A DNA stretch of 64,000 bases from Desulfosporosinus sp. HMP52 (GTDB lineage: Bacteria > Bacillota > Desulfitobacteriia > Desulfitobacteriales > Desulfitobacteriaceae), in assembly GCF_000765145.1 (NCBI RefSeq), contig NZ_JMGA01000012.1, forward strand, positions 1 through 64,000, read 5' to 3'. Both the position numbers and the translations under genes were made by a program. Below the pieces are notes generated by a model. It was given only the letters and a program-made list of their open reading frames with translations. It had not been told where the DNA came from and did no database searches. Below are positions 54,462 through 63,761 of this stretch, in pieces (positions within the stretch are counted from its first letter, which is position 1; each line of letters starts with the position of its first letter).

Positions 54462-55307
54462 TTAATTTAAAACCCCCTCAAACCCTTTCATCACCTGATC
54501 GGCAAAAATCCTATATCCCTTATCATTGGGATTAACCCCATCCGCCAATAACTCCCCCAGAGGAGCCGGATCTTGGATAAAGGCTGACCATAGGTCAATA
54601 ACCGGAAGCTGGTGCTTTTTCCCCAGCTCAATCAGAACTTGCCGATAGGGGAAAGACTTATTGTTGTTCTCAATGTTTTTTACAGGCGGTTCAATGACTA
54701 AGAAGATGTCCGCTCTGGGATTTAGGGCTTTAAGTTCGCCAAGCAGTTGCTCGCACTTTTGCCTAAAATCGTTCGTAGTAAGCACAGTCCAATCATTTCT
54801 GCCTAAGCACAAAATAATCAGATCAGTATCAGGAGTCACTTCCTGAACATAAGTCAGTACATCATTGACTGTGGCCTGATCCATCGTTTTAAAGACCCAC
54901 TGAAAACTTCCCGGGTATTTAGCTTTAAGCTCTTTGGCAACTAAAGCATGCCAGCCCAGGTCATCCTTATTGGAAGCGCCTTGACTTGCAGCCACAGTAT
55001 CTCCCCAGACGAGGGCTTTGACGTTGGTTAGCTCAGTAAGTTGAGCTAACCCTTGTTGGGTGACAATGGTTTCCTCGACAACCGGATCGGGAGCAGACTT
55101 CTCAGAGGCAGAGTCTGAGGGTGCTGCTGAGATTGGCGCAGTATCTGCTTTGTCAGCTGCCGTCACCGGAGGAGGCTGTTTAAAGTCAATGGCAGGCTTT
55201 TCTCCGTGATTCAAGGCCCAGAATAAGCCGATGATGAAGGATGCTATGATCAGGGCAGCTAAGATGATATATAATTCCAATTTAGCAATACGTAACATTG
55301 AAACCAT
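54462..55307 (-). CDS. SGNH-fold protein with degenerate active site
   Basis: 281-residue protein with an N-terminal membrane anchor (about residues 9-30), a Ser/Ala/Pro-rich linker, and a GDSL/SGNH-like domain from about 95. Block I reads WGDTVAAS, with Thr instead of the nucleophilic Ser. Block III GRND is intact. Block V reads DGVNPND, with Asn instead of the catalytic His of DG.HPN. Two of three catalytic residues are replaced, so it may bind rather than hydrolyse. Minus-strand start at 55307; start uncertain. It is next to the exopolysaccharide genes. Confidence 0.7.
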   Translation of the reverse strand: MVSMLRIAKLELYIILAALIIASFIIGLFWALNHGEKPAIDFKQPPPVTAADKADTAPISAAPSDSASEKSAPDPVVEETIVTQQGLAQLTELTNVKALVWGDTVAASQGASNKDDLGWHALVAKELKAKYPGSFQWVFKTMDQATVNDVLTYVQEVTPDTDLIILCLGRNDWTVLTTNDFRQKCEQLLGELKALNPRADIFLVIEPPVKNIENNNKSFPYRQVLIELGKKHQLPVIDLWSAFIQDPAPLGELLADGVNPNDKGYRIFADQVMKGFEGVLN

Positions 55308-55518
55308 TTCCCCCTAAAATCTACTGGCTCTTTTCCTATAGACTTAACAAGCTTCGACATTCAACTAGGGATTTTCCTTCCTGCAAAAGCAAATTTATAA
55401 ATTTATTTCCAAAATTATTAAAGGATTTCCAAGGATTTTTATTTAGTTGAAGGAAAAATGGAAATTATCTAGAATAGTATAATGTCAATTAGTTAACTGT
55501 TCTGATTTGGAGGTACGA

Positions 55519-56217
55519 ATGGAAGAAGAAATAGAATTACGGCAGTATTGGGAAATGCTCCAGAAACGTTGGATCATTGTTGTGGTTCTGCCACTTATCG
55601 CAGCTCTCACTAGCGGGATCATTAGTTATTTTGTCATAAAGCCTGTGTATCAAGCTTCCACTACCTTAATCGTAGGAAAGAAAGCTTCCGAAGAAGGACA
55701 AGCTGCTGTACAAATGCTGGATAATAGTGTCCTCCTAGCAAATCAGCAACTGGCTAAAACCTATGCGGCCATCGCTCAGAGTCGTACCGTTGAACAAAGT
55801 GTTATAGAAGACTTAGACTTGCCGATGACCGTCGGCGAACTTGATAAACTAATTACCATTACCCCAGTAAAGACCACGGAAATCCTGGAAATTAAAGTGA
55901 CGAATAACAACCCCGAATTGGCCACAGCCATCGCTAATTCAATGGCTTCAGAGTTTTCTAAATCAGTCATTGCAATCAAGAAAGTGGATAGTGTGAGCAT
56001 CGTAGATACCGCAGTAATCCCGGATAAGCCAGTCAAACCGAATAAAATGTTAAACATCTTAATAGCTTTTGTAGTCGGCTTAATGGCCTCAGTAGGTCTG
56101 GTCTTTATGGTGGAGTACTTAGACAATACGATAAAAACCTCCAACGATGTTGAGAATGTTTTAGGGATCCCTGTACTAGGTGTTATTCCAAATTATGAAG
56201 CAGGAAAACAAGGGTAA
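55519..56217 (+). CDS. Polysaccharide chain-length regulator (Wzz/CapA type)
   Basis: 232-residue transmembrane modulator of exopolysaccharide synthesis and activator of the BY-kinase. Two helices (about residues 20-40 and 175-195) flank an extracytoplasmic helical domain; the proline-rich motif PDKPVKPNKM precedes the second helix. ATG 55519 follows TTGGAGGT. It is 15 nt before the kinase gene, and such pairs act as one kinase. A TATAAT lies at 55478. Confidence 0.88.
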   Translation: MEEEIELRQYWEMLQKRWIIVVVLPLIAALTSGIISYFVIKPVYQASTTLIVGKKASEEGQAAVQMLDNSVLLANQQLAKTYAAIAQSRTVEQSVIEDLDLPMTVGELDKLITITPVKTTEILEIKVTNNNPELATAIANSMASEFSKSVIAIKKVDSVSIVDTAVIPDKPVKPNKMLNILIAFVVGLMASVGLVFMVEYLDNTIKTSNDVENVLGIPVLGVIPNYEAGKQG

Positions 56218-56232
56218 GAGGAGAAGGTTTAT

Positions 56233-56931
56233 TTGGCATTTTCACTAATAACCCACGAACAAACAAAATCGCCCATCTCAGAAGCCTACCGGACGCTCCG
56301 GACGAACGTACAGTTTACCGGTGTGGACACTAAGACTAAAAAAATCATGATCACAAGTTCAGGCCCTCGGGAAGGGAAATCCACCACAGTTGCTAACCTG
56401 GCAGTAAGTATAGCCCAGTCAGGCAAAACTGTTCTGGTGATAGACGCAGATTTGCGCAATCCTACCCAGCACAAATTATTTGAATTAGGGAATTTCGAGG
56501 GTCTTTCAACCTTTCTGGTACAAGATGAGCAGAATAAAGACTTTATTAAGGAAACTGAAGTGCCCGGTGTCAAAGTTCTCACCGGAGGCCCCATTCCCCC
56601 GAATCCTGCTGAGCTAGTGGGCTCACAGCGGATGAAGCGTCTGATCGAGGAAGTCAGTGAACAATTTGATATGGTGCTCATCGATACCCCACCCATCATT
56701 GCCGTGACCGATGCCGCTGTTCTGGCTCAGGAAGTCGATGGAGTCATCTTGGTACTGGCTTCCGGTGAAGTGAACAAGGAATATGCCCAGCGGGCCAAGG
56801 ATCAATTAGATAAAGTAGGGGCTAAGATTCTTGGAGCAGTAATCAATAAAGCAGACATGAAAACCAGCGAATACTATTACTACTATTACTATCATGGATC
56901 TGACGATCATAAGAAAAAGAAAAGGTCATAA
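56233..56931 (+). CDS. Bacterial tyrosine kinase CpsD/CapB
   Basis: 232-residue BY-kinase; autophosphorylates a C-terminal tyrosine cluster and controls polysaccharide export. Walker A SGPREGKSTT near residue 44, Walker A' VIDADLRNP, Walker B VLIDTPP. The tail has seven consecutive Tyr (SEYYYYYYYHG) before a basic end. TTG 56233 follows GAGGAGAAGG. The phosphatase CpsB at 63.8 kb completes the module but is separated by the giant kinase and regulator. Confidence 0.92.
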   Translation: MAFSLITHEQTKSPISEAYRTLRTNVQFTGVDTKTKKIMITSSGPREGKSTTVANLAVSIAQSGKTVLVIDADLRNPTQHKLFELGNFEGLSTFLVQDEQNKDFIKETEVPGVKVLTGGPIPPNPAELVGSQRMKRLIEEVSEQFDMVLIDTPPIIAVTDAAVLAQEVDGVILVLASGEVNKEYAQRAKDQLDKVGAKILGAVINKADMKTSEYYYYYYYHGSDDHKKKKRS

Positions 56932-56990
56932 CAATCGCTAGAATAGACATTCATTGCGAGGAACATGCAACATAGAAATTAATACAGATT

Positions 56991-57040
56991 AAAACGAGGT
57001 GCTCTTACCCGACAAGGGGTTAAGAGCACCTCGTTTTTCC
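56991..57040 (+). terminator. Strong terminator after cpsD
   Basis: AAAACGAGGTGCTCTTA (56991-57007) pairs perfectly with TAAGAGCACCTCGTTTT (57020-57036). It isolates the kinase gene that follows and rules out an N-lobe for that kinase being encoded further upstream in one transcript. Confidence 0.88.
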
Positions 57041-57220
57041 GTATTATTCAAGAAAAAACTATTAATTATAGTTTTTGCAATATTTCTCAATGATTTGACA
57101 GGAAATTTAAGGCAAATAACGAATTACTATCAATAAAGTTCCTGGAAGAATTTCTAATTCTTTTTGAAAGGCGCTCAATATGGATTAAAGAATTTAAGTG
57201 GAGAAGAAAGGGGGAGAGCT

Positions 57221-60200
57221 TTGGATACAACACTATTAGAGTTTGAGGAATTAAAGCAACTATTAGTAAAAACCTCTTTGGACATCCAGAGTGTTCTGAG
57301 GATCGGACTTAAGATTGTTGACTCCCTTGCCCTCCTCCATGATCAGAAGATTGTTTACAAATACCTCCACCCTGGCAGCATTATGGTCAGTTCAGACCGA
57401 GAAAGAGTTGAGCTAAAAGACCAAAGTCTAGAGGGCTCGCCTCCTCCGGATCTGAATTACATATCCCCGGAACAGACGGGTAGATTTAATCGTCAGGTCG
57501 ACACCAGGACGGATTTGTATTCCTTGGGAGCAGTCTTCTATTTCATGCTTAGTGGGGAACCTCCCTTTAACACTGAAGATCCTATGGAACTGATTCATAG
57601 TCATTTAGCAAAAGAAGCCCGCCCTTTAAACCGAATAAACCCGAGTATTCCCCAGGTCCTATCCGAAATTATCAACAAACTCTTGCAAAAAAAGTTGGAG
57701 GATCGCTACCAGACTGTGGAAGCCCTGAAACATGACCTTAAAAGATGTCTTGAAAGTCTCCGAGTTAAGAGTAGTGATAAGGACCTGGATCAAACAGATC
57801 AGATTGAACCCTTCGAAATAGCCCTCCTGGATAAAACCAGGAGTCTGGTCATACCCAATCAGCTTTTTGGTCGGGAAAAAGAGCTGGAAACTCTTAAGCA
57901 GGTTTATCAACGAGTGCTCAAAGGTCAACAAGAACTTATCTTCGTCTCCGGTTATTCCGGTGTGGGCAAAACCTCTCTGGTCAAAGGATTCCTAGACTAT
58001 GTAGGGGAGATGGGCGGCACCTTTTTAGCGGGTAAATTTGATCAGTATAAAAGCAATGTACCCTACACAGCATTTATCCAGGCTTTTCAACCTTATTTAA
58101 GAAGAATATTATCGGAGAATCAAACCACCCTGGCAGCTTGGCAAGAGAAACTCATCAGAGCACTTTCCCCGAATGCCCAACTCATCATCGAGATCATCCC
58201 AGAGCTTAGGCTGATCATCGGCACCCAGCCTCCGGCAGCTGAGCTGGCCCCCCCGGAGGCGCAGAACAGACTTAACGATGTTTTCTTGAAGTATATCCAA
58301 CTCTTCGCCACCCCGGAAAGCCCTCTCGTCCTTTTTATGGACGATTTGCAATGGACAGATCTATCCAGCCTTCGGCTTATCGAACAACTCATTGTTGATG
58401 GGTCCCGATCCATCCTGATCATAGGCGCTTATCGAGATCAGGAGATTGATGCTGCTCATCCCCTGCATATGCTCTTCAACCAACTTGAGAAACAGGGTCT
58501 AAAGGCAGAGGTCCTAGACCTGCAGCCCTTGGCCCTTGAGCATGTCAATGCTTTGCTGGCGGTCTCCTTGAGCCGTCCCCTCAAGGAGATCTTAGCCATC
58601 GCTGAAGTTTGTCACGCAAAGACCAAGGGGAATCCCTTTTTTGTGATTCAGTTCTTATACATGCTCAAAGAGGAAGGGCTTTTAAGTCTGGAGGCCAGGC
58701 AGTCTGTTTGGACCTGGAATCTATCGGCTATCTTAGACTGTAAGGTCACGGATAATGTAGTGGACTTAATGATTTCCAAGATCAGCAAGCTCTCTCCAGC
58801 CATGGTTGACCTCCTGAAACTGGCCGCCTGTATCGGCGGCAGCTTTGATGTTCATACCCTGGAGATCGTCACGGGAAAACCCGGCGAAGTTATTAAGGAT
58901 ACTTTGCAGGCAGCCGTGGAGTCCGGACTGATTCAAGGAGCAGAGGATCAATACAGCTTCATACATGACCGAGTACAGCAGGCGGTTTATTCTCTCCTGG
59001 AAGAGGAAACAAAAGCAGCCACCCATGGCAAGATCGGTAAGTTGCTCTATACCAAGCTGACAGGGCCGGAGTTAGAAAACCGTCTCTTTGAACTGGTGGA
59101 TCACCTCAACCTGGGGGTAGGTTTAAGCACAGACCCATCTGAGAGATCCTTTCTGGTCAGTCTGAACTTTCGAGCCGGAATGAAGGCCAAAGCCTCCTCG
59201 GCATATGAACCCGCGCTAGAATATTTTAACTTAGCTAAACAGCTTACTGCCCCAGAAGCCTGGAGGACGGAATATCCCTTTATGCTGGAGCTGCATATTC
59301 AGCTGGCAGAAATGGCCTATGTCTGTACTCAGTTTGAGCGGGTGGAAGAGGTGGCGGCAGAAACCCTGGTGCACTGCCCAGACCTCTTAGATCAGGCCAG
59401 AATCTCAGAAATCATGATTGCTACCTATACTGCAGAGAATGAATTAGAAAAAGCCATGGCCATCGCAGAAAACACCCTGGAGTTATTAGGAGTTCCCTTT
59501 CCCCGGAAGCCTCACCTGGGTCATGTAATCATCGAGTATTTAAGAATCGCTTGGGCTTTAAGAGGGAAGCAAAAGGACGACTTGTTAAATCTGCCCCGGA
59601 TGACAGATGAAAAGTATAAAACAGCCATGCGAATTCTAAACAGCACTGGGATTGGCAGTTATTCTGCCTCCTATTACGCCATAATCCTGATCGTCTTAAA
59701 GGCCCTGCGCCTTTCTCTGACCCACGGCATCACAGAAGAGACTATCGTAGCTTATTCCGGTTACGGCTATATTACCAACATGCTTTTTAAGAAAGCCAAT
59801 AAAGGCTATGAATTTGGGCAATTGGCTCTCCGGCTCCAGGATAAGCTGGGAGTTTATCGCTTCGACAGTAAGATTCGGATGATCTTTAACATGGTGATTC
59901 GACATTGTCGAGACCCTCTCCGAGATGCCTTGGAGGACTTTCCCCAGACCTACCTGAGTGGATTTGCCTCCGGAGACTTACTCTCGGCAGGACACTCGAT
60001 GATGCAGTACTTTGTCTGCTCCTATTTTTCCGGACGTCATCTCTCCATGATTGAAGCAGAAATGCAGGCCCACCGTCAGGCCATTTACAAGACCGGACAT
60101 GAGACCTCCCAGCGTCTCTGCCAGATTTATCGCCAGACTGCCTTGAATTTTGCCGGATTATCCCCGGATCCCTGTGCCCTGGTAGGAGAGGATTTCGATG

Positions 60201-62986
60201 AAGGAAGTTTGCTGCCCATTTACACTAAGTCGAATGATCGGACCATCGTTTTTAATATCTACTTTCACCGGCTGATTCAGTACTACTATTTCCGTCAACC
60301 CGAGAAAGCCCTGGAGAATCTGCCCTTCCTTGATGAATACCTGGATGGAGTTCTGGGCACCTTCTGCTTACCCTTACTCCATTTTTACGGAGCCTTAGTC
60401 GCTGCGGCCAACTATGAACGCCTAAGCTATTCCAAACGGCGGCAAAGGAGAAAGAGGATTAAAAAGAGTATCAGAGCTTTAGAAAAGTTATCCCGGTCAG
60501 CTCCGGAGAATATCCTCAATAAGCTGTATTTAGTAAAAGCCGAGTTTGCCCGGCTGAACAGAGAGGAACTCAAAGCTGCCACTTGCTATGATTTAGCCAT
60601 CCAGTATTCGGAAACCCATCAATTCATCCAGGAAGAAGCTTTGGCTAATGAACTGGCCGCTGAGTATTATCACGACCGAGGGAGAGAGGTCTCGGCTAAG
60701 TTTTATCTCCACCAAGCAATCATCGCCTACCATGAGTGGAGAGGGATGGCTAAAGTAGTAGACCTGGAACAGCGGTATCCCTTGCTCCTCCAGAGTCTGC
60801 CCTCTAAGGGCGGATCGGCGGAGGTACCGGATATGGACCTGGCCTCAATTCTGAAGATCGGTCAGGCTATTTCCAGCGAAATTGTTTTAGAGGACTTGCT
60901 CAAGCTGCTTATTCGAATCATGCTCCAGAATTCAGGAGCCAGAACCGTGGTATTCATCCTGAATTATGACAACCAACTAACTATTGAGGCGGAAGGGAAG
61001 GTCGAAGATAACTCTATACGCCTTCTCGAATCCTTAGATCTCGAAGCTCAAAGCAAAGGTCTGCCCATTAAGCTCATCACCTATGTGGCCAGAACGGGAG
61101 AAACGGTGACCTTAGACGGTGAACAGCAAGCAGCTTCTGTCCTCTGCCTGCCCGTGATCATCAAAGGAAAGGTCATAGGCCTCTTTTATCTGGAAAACAA
61201 CCTGGCCCAGGGGATTTTTACCCGGGAACGGCAACAATTCTTACAGCTAATATCCGCCCAGATCGCTGTCGCTTTAGAAAATGCCAAACAGTATCAGAAC
61301 CTGGAACGAATTATCTCCGCCCATACCCGGGCCCTGCAAGACAAAAATCTGGCCCTTGAAGAGAGCAATCGTAAGCTGGCAGAAGCCAATGAGAACAAAA
61401 CCCGCTTTGTGGCTAATGTCAGCCACGAAATTAGAACCCCCCTCCAAGGAATCATGGGGATGACCAGCCTCTTAAAAAAGGAGGGTCAATACAAAGAGGA
61501 ATATATTGATTTAATTCAATCCTCGGCAGCATCCCTGCTGGGAATCATTAATGATATTTTGGATATTTCCAGGATCGAGTCCAACCTTATCCTAATAGAA
61601 GAGAGAGGGTTTTGTCTAAGGGATTTAATCACTCCAATTCTGGATGCCTATAGGATCAAGGCTGAAGAAAAAGGGATTAGCTTCCTGGCTGAGATGAGCT
61701 CCGACCTCCCGGATTATCTCCGGGGAGATCCCTTGAGAATCAGTCAGATTCTCAATAATCTGTTAAACAATGCCCTGAAGTTTACCCATCAAGGGTCAGT
61801 AGAGCTTAACATTCAATCTATTGCTCACACCGAAACCAAGCAGGTGGTTCAATTCCAGGTTAAGGATACAGGCATCGGGATTTCTGAAATCAAACTGCTA
61901 ACCATCTTCCAAAGCTTTTCCCAAGCTGACAGCAGCATCACTAAAAAATACGGTGGAACGGGGCTGGGCCTGACCATTGTTAGGCGCTTCGCAGAATTAA
62001 TGCAAGGGCGAATTGAAGTGGAGAGTCAGGAAGGAGTCGGCAGCACCTTCTCTCTCCTTCTGCCCCTAGGAATTGCCAGTCCCCAGGAGATAGCTCTAAA
62101 TGAGGCAGCGGTTAGCTTGGAGAATCAAGAGCGGGAGGATCTGAAGAGCTTAAGAGTCATAGCTGCCGAAGATAATCTGGCCAATCAGACCTATATTAAG
62201 CAGATCTTAACTTATCATAATTGTGCTGTGACTATGGTTAATAATGGCTTTGAACTGCTGCAAGCCCTGAAGTTTCAGGATTATGACTGTATTTTACTGG
62301 ATAAGAATATGCCTATCATGGATGGCTTAGAGACGACGAAATTCATCCGTACCCTGGAAGGACAAACAGGCCGGCATATCCCTATCATAGCCTTAACCGC
62401 CTCAGCTATTCTGGGTGACCGGGACAGACTCCTCCAGCAAGGGATGGATTATTATTTGTCCAAACCTATTCAAGAAGAAAAATTATTGACTATCCTTAAG
62501 CAAGTGCGCCAGTCAGCAGGCTTGGCGAAGGAGAATCAAATACCTGAAGGGGAACCTGGTCAAAGGTGCAGGGAAGAGTGCAGGCCACAAGCAGACCTTC
62601 AAGAACCGGGTCAATTGATCAATCAGGAGATATTCCGCCAAGAAGCCAGACTTTTTGGCCGAGATGTGATGCTATTAAGTATTGAAGATTTCTTAGAAAA
62701 TTACCAAACTTGGCTGGAGATAATTGGAACAGATCTGGAAGCCCACGACTCAGGGAAATTAGAAAAAAGCGCCCATCGACTGGCCAGCGCTTTATCTTGT
62801 CTTTATGCTATGAAGGTTTTTAAGACTGCGGGAGAACTGGAGCGGGCAGCAGAGGCTGGGGAGTGGCCCAGATCCCATGAACTGTACCAGGAACTCGGTG
62901 AATTAATGCCTCGTCTGGTGGAGGAGCTTCAGCAGGTTAAAGAGACATTGGCAGACGATAGCCCACATTCCGGACAGTCTCAATAA
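57221..62986 (+). CDS. Giant hybrid histidine kinase with pseudokinase and AAA modules
   Basis: 1921-residue cytoplasmic sensor of the Ser/Thr-kinase/AAA/histidine-kinase type. Order: kinase-like C-lobe (about 30-190; no Gly-rich loop, HRD site reads YKYLHPG, no DFG); AAA/NACHT-like ATPase with Walker A GYSGVGKTS near 243; TPR-like helical region; GAF (about 1210-1355); HisKA with FVANVSHEIRTP near 1395; HATPase with GTGLGL near 1578; REC with DKNMPIMDG near 1693; HPt with KSAHRLAS near 1848. TTG 57221 follows AAAGGGGGAG; the frame is open from 57164. It overlaps the convergent response regulator by 50 nt. The N-lobe is missing, so the kinase fold is probably only a binding module. Confidence 0.88.
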   Translation: MDTTLLEFEELKQLLVKTSLDIQSVLRIGLKIVDSLALLHDQKIVYKYLHPGSIMVSSDRERVELKDQSLEGSPPPDLNYISPEQTGRFNRQVDTRTDLYSLGAVFYFMLSGEPPFNTEDPMELIHSHLAKEARPLNRINPSIPQVLSEIINKLLQKKLEDRYQTVEALKHDLKRCLESLRVKSSDKDLDQTDQIEPFEIALLDKTRSLVIPNQLFGREKELETLKQVYQRVLKGQQELIFVSGYSGVGKTSLVKGFLDYVGEMGGTFLAGKFDQYKSNVPYTAFIQAFQPYLRRILSENQTTLAAWQEKLIRALSPNAQLIIEIIPELRLIIGTQPPAAELAPPEAQNRLNDVFLKYIQLFATPESPLVLFMDDLQWTDLSSLRLIEQLIVDGSRSILIIGAYRDQEIDAAHPLHMLFNQLEKQGLKAEVLDLQPLALEHVNALLAVSLSRPLKEILAIAEVCHAKTKGNPFFVIQFLYMLKEEGLLSLEARQSVWTWNLSAILDCKVTDNVVDLMISKISKLSPAMVDLLKLAACIGGSFDVHTLEIVTGKPGEVIKDTLQAAVESGLIQGAEDQYSFIHDRVQQAVYSLLEEETKAATHGKIGKLLYTKLTGPELENRLFELVDHLNLGVGLSTDPSERSFLVSLNFRAGMKAKASSAYEPALEYFNLAKQLTAPEAWRTEYPFMLELHIQLAEMAYVCTQFERVEEVAAETLVHCPDLLDQARISEIMIATYTAENELEKAMAIAENTLELLGVPFPRKPHLGHVIIEYLRIAWALRGKQKDDLLNLPRMTDEKYKTAMRILNSTGIGSYSASYYAIILIVLKALRLSLTHGITEETIVAYSGYGYITNMLFKKANKGYEFGQLALRLQDKLGVYRFDSKIRMIFNMVIRHCRDPLRDALEDFPQTYLSGFASGDLLSAGHSMMQYFVCSYFSGRHLSMIEAEMQAHRQAIYKTGHETSQRLCQIYRQTALNFAGLSPDPCALVGEDFDEGSLLPIYTKSNDRTIVFNIYFHRLIQYYYFRQPEKALENLPFLDEYLDGVLGTFCLPLLHFYGALVAAANYERLSYSKRRQRRKRIKKSIRALEKLSRSAPENILNKLYLVKAEFARLNREELKAATCYDLAIQYSETHQFIQEEALANELAAEYYHDRGREVSAKFYLHQAIIAYHEWRGMAKVVDLEQRYPLLLQSLPSKGGSAEVPDMDLASILKIGQAISSEIVLEDLLKLLIRIMLQNSGARTVVFILNYDNQLTIEAEGKVEDNSIRLLESLDLEAQSKGLPIKLITYVARTGETVTLDGEQQAASVLCLPVIIKGKVIGLFYLENNLAQGIFTRERQQFLQLISAQIAVALENAKQYQNLERIISAHTRALQDKNLALEESNRKLAEANENKTRFVANVSHEIRTPLQGIMGMTSLLKKEGQYKEEYIDLIQSSAASLLGIINDILDISRIESNLILIEERGFCLRDLITPILDAYRIKAEEKGISFLAEMSSDLPDYLRGDPLRISQILNNLLNNALKFTHQGSVELNIQSIAHTETKQVVQFQVKDTGIGISEIKLLTIFQSFSQADSSITKKYGGTGLGLTIVRRFAELMQGRIEVESQEGVGSTFSLLLPLGIASPQEIALNEAAVSLENQEREDLKSLRVIAAEDNLANQTYIKQILTYHNCAVTMVNNGFELLQALKFQDYDCILLDKNMPIMDGLETTKFIRTLEGQTGRHIPIIALTASAILGDRDRLLQQGMDYYLSKPIQEEKLLTILKQVRQSAGLAKENQIPEGEPGQRCREECRPQADLQEPGQLINQEIFRQEARLFGRDVMLLSIEDFLENYQTWLEIIGTDLEAHDSGKLEKSAHRLASALSCLYAMKVFKTAGELERAAEAGEWPRSHELYQELGELMPRLVEELQQVKETLADDSPHSGQSQ

Positions 62987-63635
62987 GCAGGGGACTCTGG
63001 CCTATTTCCTCCAGCTTTTTGCGAATTCTGCGGATATGGACATCCACTGTGCGAGTCTCCCAGAAGCCATCTTCCGACCAGACAGTATCGAGAATTTCCG
63101 CCCGGGTGAAGACTCGGCCCGGTCTTTTGGCTAAAAGGGATAACAGCTCAAACTCTTTGAAGGAGAGCTCTATCTCCTGATCGTTAACGGTGACTTTGCG
63201 ACTAGACAGATCCATGACCAGACCCCGGAAGACTACTTTAGGAGAAGCTGTCCGATTGGAATCCGCCCTGCGCAGTACGGCCTTGATCCGAGCAATGAGT
63301 TCGTGGAAGCGGATGGGCTTGGAGATATAATCATCGGCTCCTAATTCCAGACCGATTACGTGATCAATTTCACTATCCCTGCTGGTCAGCATGAGCACAG
63401 GGACATAGCCATAAGTAGGATGAAGTCTTATCTCTCTAAGTGTATTAAGTCCGTCCATCCCAGGTAGGACCACATCTAAGAGAACCAAATCAATGGCCAG
63501 AGCATCCAGAATCCGAAGGGCATTCTCGCCGGATTCCGCCTTAATAGTATGATACCCGTTTTTGTTTAGGGCAGACTCCAGCATTCTTAAAACAATGGGA
63601 TCGTCATCAACGATTAAGATATTGTTGCATGCCAT
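62937..63635 (-). CDS. OmpR/PhoB-family response regulator
   Basis: 232-residue regulator. Receiver domain (residues 4-118) with acidic pocket DDD, phosphorylated Asp in LLDVVLPGMDG and Lys in YISKPI; winged-helix DNA-binding domain (about 132-230). ATG 63635 follows AAGGGGGAG. It converges with the hybrid kinase, sharing 50 nt at the 3' ends, and is divergent from cpsB. Partner is uncertain: the hybrid kinase has its own receiver and HPt, which could pass phosphate to this protein. Confidence 0.92.
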   Translation of the reverse strand: MACNNILIVDDDPIVLRMLESALNKNGYHTIKAESGENALRILDALAIDLVLLDVVLPGMDGLNTLREIRLHPTYGYVPVLMLTSRDSEIDHVIGLELGADDYISKPIRFHELIARIKAVLRRADSNRTASPKVVFRGLVMDLSSRKVTVNDQEIELSFKEFELLSLLAKRPGRVFTRAEILDTVWSEDGFWETRTVDVHIRRIRKKLEEIGQSPLLIETVRNVGYRLPMSL

Positions 63636-63761
63636 AGTACTCCCCCTTCTGCTTGATTAATATGTTTAAATTAGATAATTTTAGGTGATTTACATTATTG
63701 TAACATATGTACGAAGATTTGTTACTTAGTTTTGCTAGAATTTATGTTAGGAGACGTTTAA

